Positions 1 to 5,770 of a DNA stretch of 8,709 nucleotides are shown here, one piece after another (the stretch's first letter is position 1; each line of letters begins with the position of its first letter). The translations under genes were made by a program, and so were the position numbers. Source of the stretch: Candidatus Zipacnadia bacterium (GTDB lineage: Bacteria > Armatimonadota > Zipacnadia > Zipacnadales > Zipacnadaceae); NCBI GenBank assembly GCA_029821415.1, contig JALGTJ010000027.1:1-8709 (forward strand), given 5' to 3'. The notes beneath the pieces are model-generated. The model saw only the letters and a program-made list of their open reading frames with translations, searched no databases and was not told the origin of the DNA.

Positions 1-610
1 CAACAGTTCGCCACACCTCGCGAAGCGCATCAGGATCGCCCTCCAAGCCAAGCAAAGCACGACCATGTCCCTCAGTGATATTACCCTGTGCCAGACTATC
101 CAGCACCTCTTCAGGCAGTTGCAGCAACCGCAGTGTGTTAGTAATGGCGGAACGGCTTTTGCCGATATGCCGGGCAAGATCTTCGTGGGTGAAGCCGAAA
201 TCATCAATAAGCTGCTGATAGGCACGAGCTCTTTCTACAGCATTGAGGTCTTCGCGGTGGAGATTCTCGATCAAAGCCATCTCCAAAGCCTGACGGTCAT
301 CTACTTCCTGAACGATGCATGGTACAGTCTCTAAACCAGCCTCCTGGGCCGCTCGCCAGCGGCGCTCTCCAAGGATAATCTGGTAGTTGTCGCCAGCAGG
401 CCGTACCAATAGCGGCTGGAGTATCCCTTGCTGGCGAATTGATTCGGCTAATTCATTAAGCGTTGCAGCATCGTAGTGGCGTCGCGGCTGAAAGGGATTG
501 GCTCGGATCCGCTCCGGAGCTATCTCTATTACTGCACGACTTTGCGACAGGGCATTGCTGGAAATAAGTTGACTGAGACCACGTCCCAGGCGGGATCTAA
601 AAGTCGCCAG
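1..610 (-). CDS. parB: Chromosome-partitioning protein ParB/Spo0J, N-terminal part (3' end outside window)
   Basis: This is the CTP-dependent DNA clamp that loads at parS and acts with ParA in chromosome segregation. The minus strand reads open from about 610 to the window edge, giving about 203 residues. Counting from CTG 610, the conserved ParB start block RLGRGLSQLI is at residues 7-16. RANPFQPRRHYD follows at 36-47, the nucleotide-binding box GERRWRAA at 81-88, and ENLHREDLN at 115-123. A helix-turn-helix then follows (FTHEDLARHIGKSRSAITNT), so the DNA-binding domain is present, while the C-terminal dimerisation domain lies off the window. The start is uncertain: the frame has a stop at 638-640, no ATG or GTG after it, and only TTG 631 or CTG 610 as candidates, neither with a clear ribosome-binding site. 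The 5' end overlaps parA by about 80 bases in another frame. The family call is very safe; the start is not. Confidence 0.93.
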   Translation of the reverse strand, partial: MATFRSRLGRGLSQLISSNALSQSRAVIEIAPERIRANPFQPRRHYDAATLNELAESIRQQGILQPLLVRPAGDNYQIILGERRWRAAQEAGLETVPCIVQEVDDRQALEMALIENLHREDLNAVERARAYQQLIDDFGFTHEDLARHIGKSRSAITNTLRLLQLPEEVLDSLAQGNITEGHGRALLGLEGDPDALREVWRTV

Positions 611-1350
611 TATGCACGGCTGCCGGCACAATATTTGTCATAAAGGACGGCGGGAAGCCCATAGGAGGGTGCCTCTGCTAACTGCACGTTGCGGGGAATG
701 ACGGTTTCGTAGACTCGCCCCGGGAAATTCTCCCGCACCTCCCGCTCAACCTCAGCAGCCAGATTGGTGCGCGCATCATACATCGTCAGCACCACACCGT
801 TAAGCCGCAGACTGGGGTTGAGTTGACTTTGGACGAGCTGAATAACCTCTAACAATTGCGTCAGACCCTCTAACGCATAGTACTCGCACTGAATAGGAAT
901 AAGTATCTGCTGGACAGCGGTGAGGCTATTCATTGTCAGTAGTCCTAAAGACGGAGCAGTATCAACAATGATAATATCATAACGCTCGTAAGCAGTTTGC
1001 AAGGCGCGCCGCAGCCTGGTCTCACGAGCAATGGCACTGGCCAGAGCTATAGAAGCTCCCGCCAGATTGATCGTGGCTGGCACCACCGAGAGGTTGTCAA
1101 CGGCAGTAGGAGTCACTACGTCAGGAAATAATTGGCTGGGATCTTCTGCAGTAGCGGTGAGCAGATCATAGATACACCGATCCAGAATGGAGCGATCAAT
1201 ACCACAACCACTGGTGGCATTGCCCTGAGGATCCGCATCTACCAGTAGTACCTCGTAGCCTTCCAGGGCTGCACAGGCAGCGAGATTGATTGCGGTTGTT
1301 GTCTTGCCGACCCCGCCTTTCTGATTAACCACTGCATAGGACAAAGCCAT
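529..1350 (-). CDS. parA: Chromosome-partitioning ATPase ParA/Soj
   Basis: This is a deviant-Walker P-loop ATPase that works with ParB-parS to segregate newly replicated origins, forming ATP-dependent dimers on the nucleoid. The 273-residue product has the deviant Walker A motif KGGVGKTT at 11-18, DADPQGN at 38-44 and Walker B VDTAPS at 129-134. The C-terminal signature IPRNVQLAEAPSYGLPAVLYD is at about 218-238. I chose ATG 1350 because GGAGGTG lies just upstream at 1355-1361. An upstream in-frame start at 1392 would add a basic 14-residue leader and put that Shine-Dalgarno inside the gene. Chromosomal Soj proteins are usually about 250-260 residues. Here similarity fades after AYWRLL (residue 251), leaving a tail of about 20 residues that overlaps the parB start. 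This may be a real overlap or a frameshift. It lies downstream of rsmG with a 58-base gap, so the two are likely co-transcribed. Confidence 0.96.
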   Translation of the reverse strand: MALSYAVVNQKGGVGKTTTAINLAACAALEGYEVLLVDADPQGNATSGCGIDRSILDRCIYDLLTATAEDPSQLFPDVVTPTAVDNLSVVPATINLAGASIALASAIARETRLRRALQTAYERYDIIIVDTAPSLGLLTMNSLTAVQQILIPIQCEYYALEGLTQLLEVIQLVQSQLNPSLRLNGVVLTMYDARTNLAAEVEREVRENFPGRVYETVIPRNVQLAEAPSYGLPAVLYDKYCAGSRAYWRLLDPAWDVVSVNLFPAMPCRKVVQ

Positions 1351-1354
1351 AGCG

Positions 1355-1361
1355 CACCTCC
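1355..1361 (-). promoter_or_regulatory. Strong ribosome-binding site of parA
   Basis: On the minus strand the site reads GGAGGTG, with the GGAGG core six bases before ATG 1350. This fixes the parA start at 1350 instead of the upstream ATG at 1392. Confidence 0.85.
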
Positions 1362-1408
1362 GGCGGCGTTTTGGCCAACGGCTGGCAGGCAAGCAATTGT
1401 CAACTCGT

Positions 1409-2047
1409 CTATTGCGGCCTGTACAGCGACGCTACCAAGCCCGGTATAACTGTCGGGGTGGTAGCCACATAGCGCAACGGGGAGTGGGGAGGGTGGAAGC
1501 CTTCATCCTCGGCCTTATGCCAGGCCACTACATGTCCACCAAATCCGGCCAACGACCCCGCCAATTGCAGCGCGCGTTGGGCCGAAGCCACCGCCCGCAA
1601 GCAGACCAAATCGTACGGGGCAGCACCTTCAGTGGTCCCCACGGCAGCATTCTCGTGCCGAACTCTGACATTCTCCAGTCCGAACCGCCGAATAGTCCAC
1701 TCCAAAAAGGTGGCTGCCTTACTACGGCGCTCTATCAGAGTTACTTCCCAGCCTGGTCGGATGATGCTCAAGGTCAAGCCCAATGCTCCAGAGCCTGCCC
1801 CCAGATCAACCACTCGGTTGACCTGGCTTAACTCAATAAGGTCGGGTAATACCAAAGCTGGCGCGATAGCGTATGAAAGAACGCTGGGCAAATCGGCATA
1901 CTTAGATAGTTTTAAGGGCGGTGCCCCGTCAGCCAGCCACTGAGCCAGCTCGGTAATGCACTCTTTCTGGTCGGGAGACAGTAACCAGCCTTGAGACTCG
2001 GCATAATCAGCAAATTGTTCCGGCCCCGGTATCGGCAGTAGTTTCAC
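1409..2047 (-). CDS. rsmG: Divergent RsmG/GidB-like 16S rRNA methyltransferase
   Basis: RsmG transfers a methyl group from S-adenosylmethionine to N7 of a guanosine in the 530 loop of 16S rRNA (G527 in E. coli). The 212-residue length matches the family (about 205-240). The SAM-binding motif I DLGAGSGALG is at 81-90, the motif II acidic end LIERRSK at 104-110, and the GidB-type RAVA motif at 151-154. Its place directly upstream of parA and parB is the classic origin-proximal order gidB-soj-spo0J. It is divergent: the usual N-terminal NLT and H-x-x-DSL elements are not recognisable around residues 45-70, and the typical GFPGIPLAI after motif I is ALGLTLSI here. The start is GTG 2047 with GGAG nine bases upstream, and it lies inside a parS palindrome. 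A related class I methyltransferase cannot be fully excluded, but context favours RsmG. Confidence 0.82.
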   Translation of the reverse strand: MKLLPIPGPEQFADYAESQGWLLSPDQKECITELAQWLADGAPPLKLSKYADLPSVLSYAIAPALVLPDLIELSQVNRVVDLGAGSGALGLTLSIIRPGWEVTLIERRSKAATFLEWTIRRFGLENVRVRHENAAVGTTEGAAPYDLVCLRAVASAQRALQLAGSLAGFGGHVVAWHKAEDEGFHPPHSPLRYVATTPTVIPGLVASLYRPQ

Positions 2048-2054
2048 GTGAAAC
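2041..2054. promoter_or_regulatory. parS site 1 (perfect ParB-binding palindrome)
   Basis: The sequence GTTTCACGTGAAAC is a perfect 14-base palindrome identical to the core of the Bacillus-type parS consensus, bound by ParB/Spo0J. The ParB encoded about 1.4 kb away is the expected ligand. The site covers the rsmG start: GTG is the complement of CAC at 2045-2047. ParB loading here could therefore block or tune translation or transcription of the operon. Confidence 0.93.
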
Positions 2055-2097
2055 AGCTCCGGGCCTTAACTAACATCTAATATGTTGACAGAAATAG

Positions 2098-2111
2098 GTT
2101 TCACATGAAAC
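2098..2111. promoter_or_regulatory. parS site 2 (one-mismatch ParB-binding site)
   Basis: GTTTCACATGAAAC differs from the perfect parS core only at the central CG, which is CA here. It lies 57 bp from the first site, start to start, in the same untranslated leader. It is about 20 bases downstream of the proposed -10 box of the rsmG-parAB operon. Such single-mismatch variants are usually still bound by ParB. Confidence 0.85.
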
Positions 2112-2130
2112 ATCTCGCTACACAATAGAT

Positions 2131-2159
2131 AGTATAACATAACCCCCCGCTAAATGCAA
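2131..2159 (-). promoter_or_regulatory. Candidate promoter of rsmG-parA-parB
   Basis: On the minus strand TTGCAT (complement of 2154-2159) and TATACT (complement of 2131-2136) are separated by exactly 17 bases, fitting a housekeeping sigma-70/sigma-A promoter with a strong -10 and a weak -35. Transcription would begin near 2124 and run through parS site 2 and then parS site 1 into rsmG. The nearby parS sites suggest possible ParB autoregulation; that is inference. Confidence 0.6.
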
Positions 2160-2391
2160 GGGCCCGGTGCTAAATGAGAGAAAAGGGAGGAAAGTATAGG
2201 GAAAAGCACGATTCGGTATACAATCTTCGGCAGCCCTGCCTTAAGCAACTGTATGACGGCTAGGGATAGTCTAAAAAACACCCGGCTGCTCTAATAAAGA
2301 GAGAAGGAAAAGAGTCAAGCGTGGGGAATATATTTCCTGGCTGTCTCTACCTGGCTATCAACCGGGCGAGAATAAGAGCACTAACAATCAT

Positions 2392-2398
2392 GGAGGTG
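2392..2398 (+). promoter_or_regulatory. Ribosome-binding site that fixes the epimerase start
   Basis: GGAGGTG lies with its GGAGG core eight bases before ATG 2405. In-frame starts at GTG 2321 and ATG 2390 are possible, but neither has a comparable site at the right distance. Confidence 0.8.
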
Positions 2399-2404
2399 TA
2401 CCCA

Positions 2405-3505
2405 ATGCCTAAGCTTTTTGGCCAGCAGTACTCTCGGGATGAATTGTTGCGAAAGGTGGGGACCGTCCAGCAACTTGGGGGAGTCCGACAGGTTATCCTA
2501 TCCGACGGAAAGGCCACAGCCAGCCGTGCTGTCGAATTCAGTACCGGAACCGGGTTGCGCTTCACTGCCGTTGCCGACCGCGCTCTGGATATCTGTTCAG
2601 CCACATATCGCGGTGCTTCGCTTTGCTGGGAGGCACCATGCGGGGTTGTTCATCCTGCTTACTATGAACCAGAGGGATTGGGCTGGCTGCGCAGCTTTTT
2701 CGGGGGGCTGCTGGTGACTTGTGGCATGACGTGGATTGGAGCGCCGCATGACGATCCTGAGGGTGGGGTAGAGGCCCACAGTGGCCTCGGTCTACACGGC
2801 AGAATTACCCACATCCCGGCCGAGAACCTCTACGTAGATGGTGCATGGGAGGGCGACGAATACACGATGTGGGCGCAGGGCAAGATGCGCGAGACAATGC
2901 TATTTGGACCCAATTTGCTCCTGGAGCGGAGAATCTGGACCCGGTTAGGGGAGAATCGCCTCTGGGTAGATGATAAAGTGACCAATGAGGGCTTCCGCGA
3001 GCAGGAGCATATGTTGATGTATCACTGCAACATCGGCTTCCCAGTGGCCGACGAGCACAGCGAATACCTGTTCCCCTCAGATGAAGTCATTCCATGCACA
3101 GACATAGCCAGCGAATTCGTGGAGGAATGGAACCAGTTCGCGCCTCCTAATCCCGATCAGGAGGAGCTCTGCTATTATCACCGCCTGCGCAGCAATCCAG
3201 ACGGTACCACCTATGTTGCCTTCGTGAACCGCAAATTCAATAGGGGTGAGGGACTGGGCATATACTTCAAGTTCAATACGGAGCAGATGCCTTGGCTGCT
3301 GCAGTGGAAGATGCCCGGAGCACAGGCGTACGTAACCGGCATTGAACCCGCCACCGGGCAGGGCGGAAATCGGCCTGCAGAACGCGAAAGTGGACGACTG
3401 TTTACCATCGCCCCACAGCAGTCGCGTAACTACAATCTGGAGATTGGCGTCCTTACCAACCAGACAGAGATAGGAGAGATTGAACAGATCATTAGTAGCC
3501 TTTAG
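2405..3505 (+). CDS. DUF4432 / aldose 1-epimerase-like protein
   Basis: This 366-residue cytoplasmic protein resembles the DUF4432 branch of the galactose-mutarotase fold, which interconverts sugar anomers or related aldoses. Supporting features are AVADRALDI near 55-63 and FFGGLLVTCGMTWIGAP near 98-114. HSGLGLHGRI (125-134), MYHCNIGFPVADEHS (205-219) and GIEPATG (312-318) follow. By analogy with aldose epimerases, H207 and E314 are candidates for the general acid and base; this is inferred from motif position. The length is typical of the group and there is no signal peptide. The start at ATG 2405 is set by the Shine-Dalgarno just upstream. It stands alone on the plus strand, divergent from rsmG. 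Its substrate cannot be told from sequence. With the beta-helix protein and aldolase nearby it may belong to sugar catabolism, but it is not in an operon with them. Confidence 0.85.
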   Translation: MPKLFGQQYSRDELLRKVGTVQQLGGVRQVILSDGKATASRAVEFSTGTGLRFTAVADRALDICSATYRGASLCWEAPCGVVHPAYYEPEGLGWLRSFFGGLLVTCGMTWIGAPHDDPEGGVEAHSGLGLHGRITHIPAENLYVDGAWEGDEYTMWAQGKMRETMLFGPNLLLERRIWTRLGENRLWVDDKVTNEGFREQEHMLMYHCNIGFPVADEHSEYLFPSDEVIPCTDIASEFVEEWNQFAPPNPDQEELCYYHRLRSNPDGTTYVAFVNRKFNRGEGLGIYFKFNTEQMPWLLQWKMPGAQAYVTGIEPATGQGGNRPAERESGRLFTIAPQQSRNYNLEIGVLTNQTEIGEIEQIISSL

Positions 3506-3564
3506 ATACCTATAGCACTAAGAACAGGCCGTACATGTGTCAGCAGGAGGTGGTCAGGAGTTAA

Positions 3565-3580
3565 TAGAACATATGTTCTA
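3565..3580. promoter_or_regulatory. LexA/DinR-type SOS box
   Basis: The 16-base perfect palindrome TAGAACATATGTTCTA contains GAACATATGTTC, which fits the Gram-positive LexA consensus GAAC-N4-GTTC and matches the central core of well-known Bacillus and mycobacterial SOS boxes. On the minus strand it would sit in the spacer of a possible promoter, TTGGGA (3585-3590) and TATTAA (3561-3566), 18 bases apart. No gene follows in that direction except the antisense of the epimerase end. The nearest DNA-repair gene, dinB, begins about 950 bases downstream beyond an opposing gene. Confidence 0.6.
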
Positions 3581-3586
3581 TGCCTC

Positions 3587-3620
3587 CCAATGATTTGGGG
3601 GATTTGGATCTCCTCATTGG
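3587..3620. other. Imperfect hairpin, possible structured RNA
   Basis: The outer arms CCAATGA (3587-3593) and TCATTGG (3614-3620) are exact complements. The inner arms GGGGAT (3598-3603) and ATCTCC (3608-3613) pair with one G-T wobble around a TTGG loop. A TTTG bulge (3594-3597) separates the two stems on the left side. No T-run follows, so it is not a standard terminator. It begins seven bases after the SOS palindrome. Confidence 0.4.
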
Positions 3621-3715
3621 CCCAAGCGTTACTGCTCACCAGACTACTGTTTTGGAGGACAGCAAGGAGACATAGGAAGATACAATCCACGGTTAGGAGA
3701 AGACGAACAGCATGG

Positions 3716-3744
3716 GTGTTGTCGCTTCCTGCGACAGGGGACAC
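3716..3744. other. Imperfect hairpin near the end of the unknown gene
   Basis: TGTCGC (3720-3725) and GCGACA (3731-3736) form a six-pair stem with a TTCCT loop. Flanking GTGT (3716-3719) and ACAC (3741-3744) can extend it past a GGGG bulge. It lies about 55 bases beyond the stop of the minus-strand unknown gene, so it could help end that transcript, but no U-tract follows on either strand. Confidence 0.35.
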
Positions 3745-3800
3745 AATAGCTACTGCAGACCAGCAGGTCGCAGAATCAGAGTATCAGGGCGACGTAGCTT

Positions 3801-4316
3801 CTACTGAGACGAGGAAAAATAGCTCAAGGCATATTGGATGCCCTTCTTCAGTTCAGTGATGCTGATACGCCCGCCGAAAAACTCAGCTTGCAGCAATTTG
3901 TTAAACTCACTAAACAACTGGCTGCGCGTCTTGCCTTCGGCTATCCACGAATCTATCTGCTTATACAATTGCTCCAGCCGCCGACTCGGAATGGCTCTGA
4001 TGTGGGCGTTCAGCGCTGCCAAGACCCGCTCAGGCTCATGAGTTACTATAGTTCCTTCCAATTCGTCTCCCAGGAAGCTGAACTCTGCATTGCGCCGATC
4101 GTACTCCACATTAACCTGACAAGTTGACCCACCGGGAGTCTCATAGATGATCGCTATGTTGGTAACGCTCTGATCTTGGGAATCCCAGTCCGAGCACTTG
4201 TACCGCAGATTACCATACATTATGCGCTGCTCTTCAACCGTCGTACACGAGTTGATTAGATCCTGCACACCGGTCTTGAGTTTCTCTAAACCGTTGTCCT
4301 CAGGCCTGCCAGACAC
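3801..4316 (-). CDS. Hypothetical soluble protein, 171 aa
   Basis: I do not recognise this protein. It is 171 residues, soluble and mixed alpha/beta in appearance, with no signal peptide, membrane segment or known catalytic motif. The middle (about residues 30-85) looks strand-rich, including NIAIIYETPGG and CQVNVEYDRRNAEFSFLG. The C-terminal half (about 90-165) looks helical, including AALNAHIRAIPSRRLEQLYK and ELKKGIQYALSYF. Its composition is that of a real folded protein. GTG 4316 is chosen as start because AAGGAGGT (4324-4331 on the complement) lies seven bases upstream. The frame is open to GTG 4361, but that codon overlaps the proposed -10 box and would lie before the transcription start. 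It is divergent from dinB and convergent with the epimerase, and appears to be its own transcription unit. Its function cannot be inferred from its neighbours. Confidence 0.75.
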   Translation of the reverse strand: MSGRPEDNGLEKLKTGVQDLINSCTTVEEQRIMYGNLRYKCSDWDSQDQSVTNIAIIYETPGGSTCQVNVEYDRRNAEFSFLGDELEGTIVTHEPERVLAALNAHIRAIPSRRLEQLYKQIDSWIAEGKTRSQLFSEFNKLLQAEFFGGRISITELKKGIQYALSYFSSSQ

Positions 4317-4323
4317 TACACGA

Positions 4324-4331
4324 ACCTCCTT
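4324..4331 (-). promoter_or_regulatory. Ribosome-binding site that fixes the start of the unknown gene
   Basis: AAGGAGGT on the minus strand is a near-perfect anti-16S match seven bases before GTG 4316. It rules in favour of that start over the in-frame GTG at 4361. Confidence 0.8.
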
Positions 4332-4351
4332 GCTCCATCGTTGCGTAGCTA

Positions 4352-4380
4352 ATTCTATCACATATGCTTCTGCGAATCAA
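4352..4380 (-). promoter_or_regulatory. Promoter of the unknown gene (extended -10)
   Basis: On the minus strand TTGATT (4375-4380) and TAGAAT (4352-4357) are exactly 17 bases apart, with TG one base before the -10 (TGATAGAAT), an extended -10 arrangement. Transcription would start near 4345, leaving a leader of about 30 bases before GTG 4316. This fits the Shine-Dalgarno placement. Confidence 0.65.
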
Positions 4381-4525
4381 CTGTCGCAGGAAAAAGCTGA
4401 CCTTGCGCGAACAGTCACCTACTCGCCGGCAACTATACTGGCCTGCAATTCTTACGCCACCGTCTCGTGGCTTCAGCCCACTGACGATGCTGCCAATGTC
4501 AGTAAACCGAGGATGACTGGCCACC

Positions 4526-5701
4526 ATGGCAAAGCAGCGTACGATACTGCATATAGACATGGATGCGTTCTTTGCGGCTGTCGAGCAGCGCGATAATCCC
4601 ACCTTGCGGGGAAAGCCAGTTGCAGTAGGGAGATCTGCAAAAAGCAGAGGAGTGATCGCAGCGGCCTCATACGAGGCCCGCCGGTATGGCATTCGCTCGG
4701 CCATGCCTACCGCTGAAGCTCAGCAGCACTGCCCGGATTTAATCCTCGTGACTCCTGACCACGCCAAATACCGTCGTGTCTCCAAGCAAATAATGGCACT
4801 ACTGGCTGAGTATACGCCATTGGTCGAGCAAGTGTCAATAGACGAAGCCTTCTTGGACGTGACCGGCTCCCTGCGGCTGCACGGCACTGCCACACGAATC
4901 GGCCAGCAGATTCGCCAACGCATCAGCCAGGACTTCCAGTTGACTGCGTCAGTAGGCATCGGTCCCAACAAATTTGTGGCCAAGCTTGCTTCGGAGCAAG
5001 CTAAACCCGATGGTCTGCTGGTGATCGAACCTGACCAGGTCGGTGAGTTTCTCGCTCCGCTACCAGTCACTGCACTGTGGGGAGTAGGAGAGAACACCGC
5101 AGATAAGCTACACCAACTAGGTTTCACCACCATCGGTCAACTACAGCAGTGCAATGTTGATGAGCTGGTGGCCCAGTTTGGCAAGCATGGCCGGAGACTG
5201 GCACAGCTTGCTCGAGGTCAAGACGACAGCCCTATCCATGTCGGTCGAGACCGCAAATCAGTCAGTCACGAGCAGACTTTCGCAGAAGATATCAAAGATG
5301 GGCAGTTTCTGCGTGGCAAGCTGCTGGAGTTGTCGGAGCAGGTTGGTCACCGCCTGCGCTCCCACAATTTGAAAGGCAGAACCGTAACCCTCAAACTGCG
5401 TTTTTCCGACTTTCGCACTATAACTCGCAGCACCACTTTGACCGAGTCGACCAACGCTGATCAGCAGATATACCGCTCAGCCAGCAGTCTACTTGACGCA
5501 GTCAACCTGGCTCAGCGCAAAGTCCGCCTGGTGGGTATAGCAGTGAGCAATCTGGACACTGGCAAGCAGCCTCAGTTGTTGGTCACCGCCAATTCCCGCA
5601 AGTCAGAAGTTGATAAAGCAATAGATGCAGTTCGGGAGCGATTTGGGACCGCCAGCATCCAGCGCGCCCGCATAGCTGGTGACAAGCCGGCGTACGATTA
5701 G
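4526..5701 (+). CDS. dinB: DNA polymerase IV (Y-family translesion polymerase)
   Basis: DinB copies damaged templates with low fidelity. The 391-residue length is usual for bacterial DinB. The palm motif DMDAFFAAVEQ begins at D11 with a likely steric-gate F16. SYEARRYG is at 48-55 and SIDEAFLD at 104-111, so D11, D106 and E107 are the expected metal-binding catalytic residues. ASVGIGPNKFVAKLAS follows at 141-156. A helix-hairpin-helix thumb (ALWGVGENTADKLHQLG) is near 183-199, and the little-finger domain near 240-345. Where relatives carry a QLSLF-like clamp-binding sequence, this one has QPQLLV (348-353), and the extreme C-terminus also lacks an obvious clamp motif. ATG 4526 has only a weak GAGG 13 bases upstream. 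No SOS box lies directly upstream; a TATACT at 4434-4439 is a possible -10 without a good -35. Regulation is therefore open. Confidence 0.96.
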   Translation: MAKQRTILHIDMDAFFAAVEQRDNPTLRGKPVAVGRSAKSRGVIAAASYEARRYGIRSAMPTAEAQQHCPDLILVTPDHAKYRRVSKQIMALLAEYTPLVEQVSIDEAFLDVTGSLRLHGTATRIGQQIRQRISQDFQLTASVGIGPNKFVAKLASEQAKPDGLLVIEPDQVGEFLAPLPVTALWGVGENTADKLHQLGFTTIGQLQQCNVDELVAQFGKHGRRLAQLARGQDDSPIHVGRDRKSVSHEQTFAEDIKDGQFLRGKLLELSEQVGHRLRSHNLKGRTVTLKLRFSDFRTITRSTTLTESTNADQQIYRSASSLLDAVNLAQRKVRLVGIAVSNLDTGKQPQLLVTANSRKSEVDKAIDAVRERFGTASIQRARIAGDKPAYD

Positions 5702-5770
5702 GCAGGGCACTGAGCTGAAGTGGCGAATGAAGGTCACAAACTCCACAACACCTCTGAAAGGTACCAGTTA

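Larger units (their letters stand above)
2048..2404. other. Divergent intergenic region between rsmG and the epimerase gene
   Basis: This stretch holds most of parS site 1, all of parS site 2, the minus-strand promoter and a purine-rich segment at about 2172-2207. It also has a near-repeat of GCTAAATG at 2149-2156 and 2169-2176, exactly 20 bp apart. I saw no DnaA-box cluster, RNA gene or further coding region. No convincing plus-strand promoter for the epimerase was found. The coding frame of the epimerase is open back to GTG 2321, but the Shine-Dalgarno at 2392-2398 argues for the start at 2405. Confidence 0.6.
3506..3800. other. Intergenic region with SOS-box palindrome and hairpins, no convincing gene
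   Basis: This 295-base region lies between the 3' ends of the convergent epimerase gene and the unknown gene at 3801-4316. Two tail-to-tail genes do not need so much space. It contains a 16-base perfect palindrome (3565-3580) and hairpins at 3587-3620 and 3716-3744. Open frames of 80-89 codons cross it on both strands. They lack ribosome-binding sites, have unnatural composition and run over neighbouring genes, so I do not call them. No U-rich tract follows either hairpin, so they do not look like intrinsic terminators. Confidence 0.6.

Noticed and set aside
65..334. Open plus-strand frame of 89 codons
   Set aside because: It is the antisense of the well-conserved parB coding sequence and lacks a ribosome-binding site or family resemblance.
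600..620. Programmed -1 frameshift making a ParA-ParB fusion
   Set aside because: The sequence around CGACTTTTAG lacks a proper X-XXY-YYZ slippery heptamer and no clear downstream stimulatory structure was found; an indel or an unusual start is simpler.
1397..1943. Open plus-strand frames opposite rsmG
   Set aside because: They are antisense shadows of rsmG with unnatural composition and no start signals.
2098..2320. Possible replication origin next to the partition genes
   Set aside because: No cluster of DnaA boxes (TTATNCACA) or AT-rich unwinding repeats is visible, and dnaA or dnaN is not in the window.
3587..3620. Intrinsic terminator for the epimerase gene
   Set aside because: The hairpin is about 80 bases past the stop and is followed by GC-containing sequence, not a T-run.
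3502..3859. Open frames of 80 and 89 codons on both strands in the epimerase-unknown gene gap
   Set aside because: They overlap each other and neighbouring genes, have no ribosome-binding site and do not look like folded proteins. The minus-strand one contains the SOS palindrome in its middle, so it is not placed to be controlled by it.
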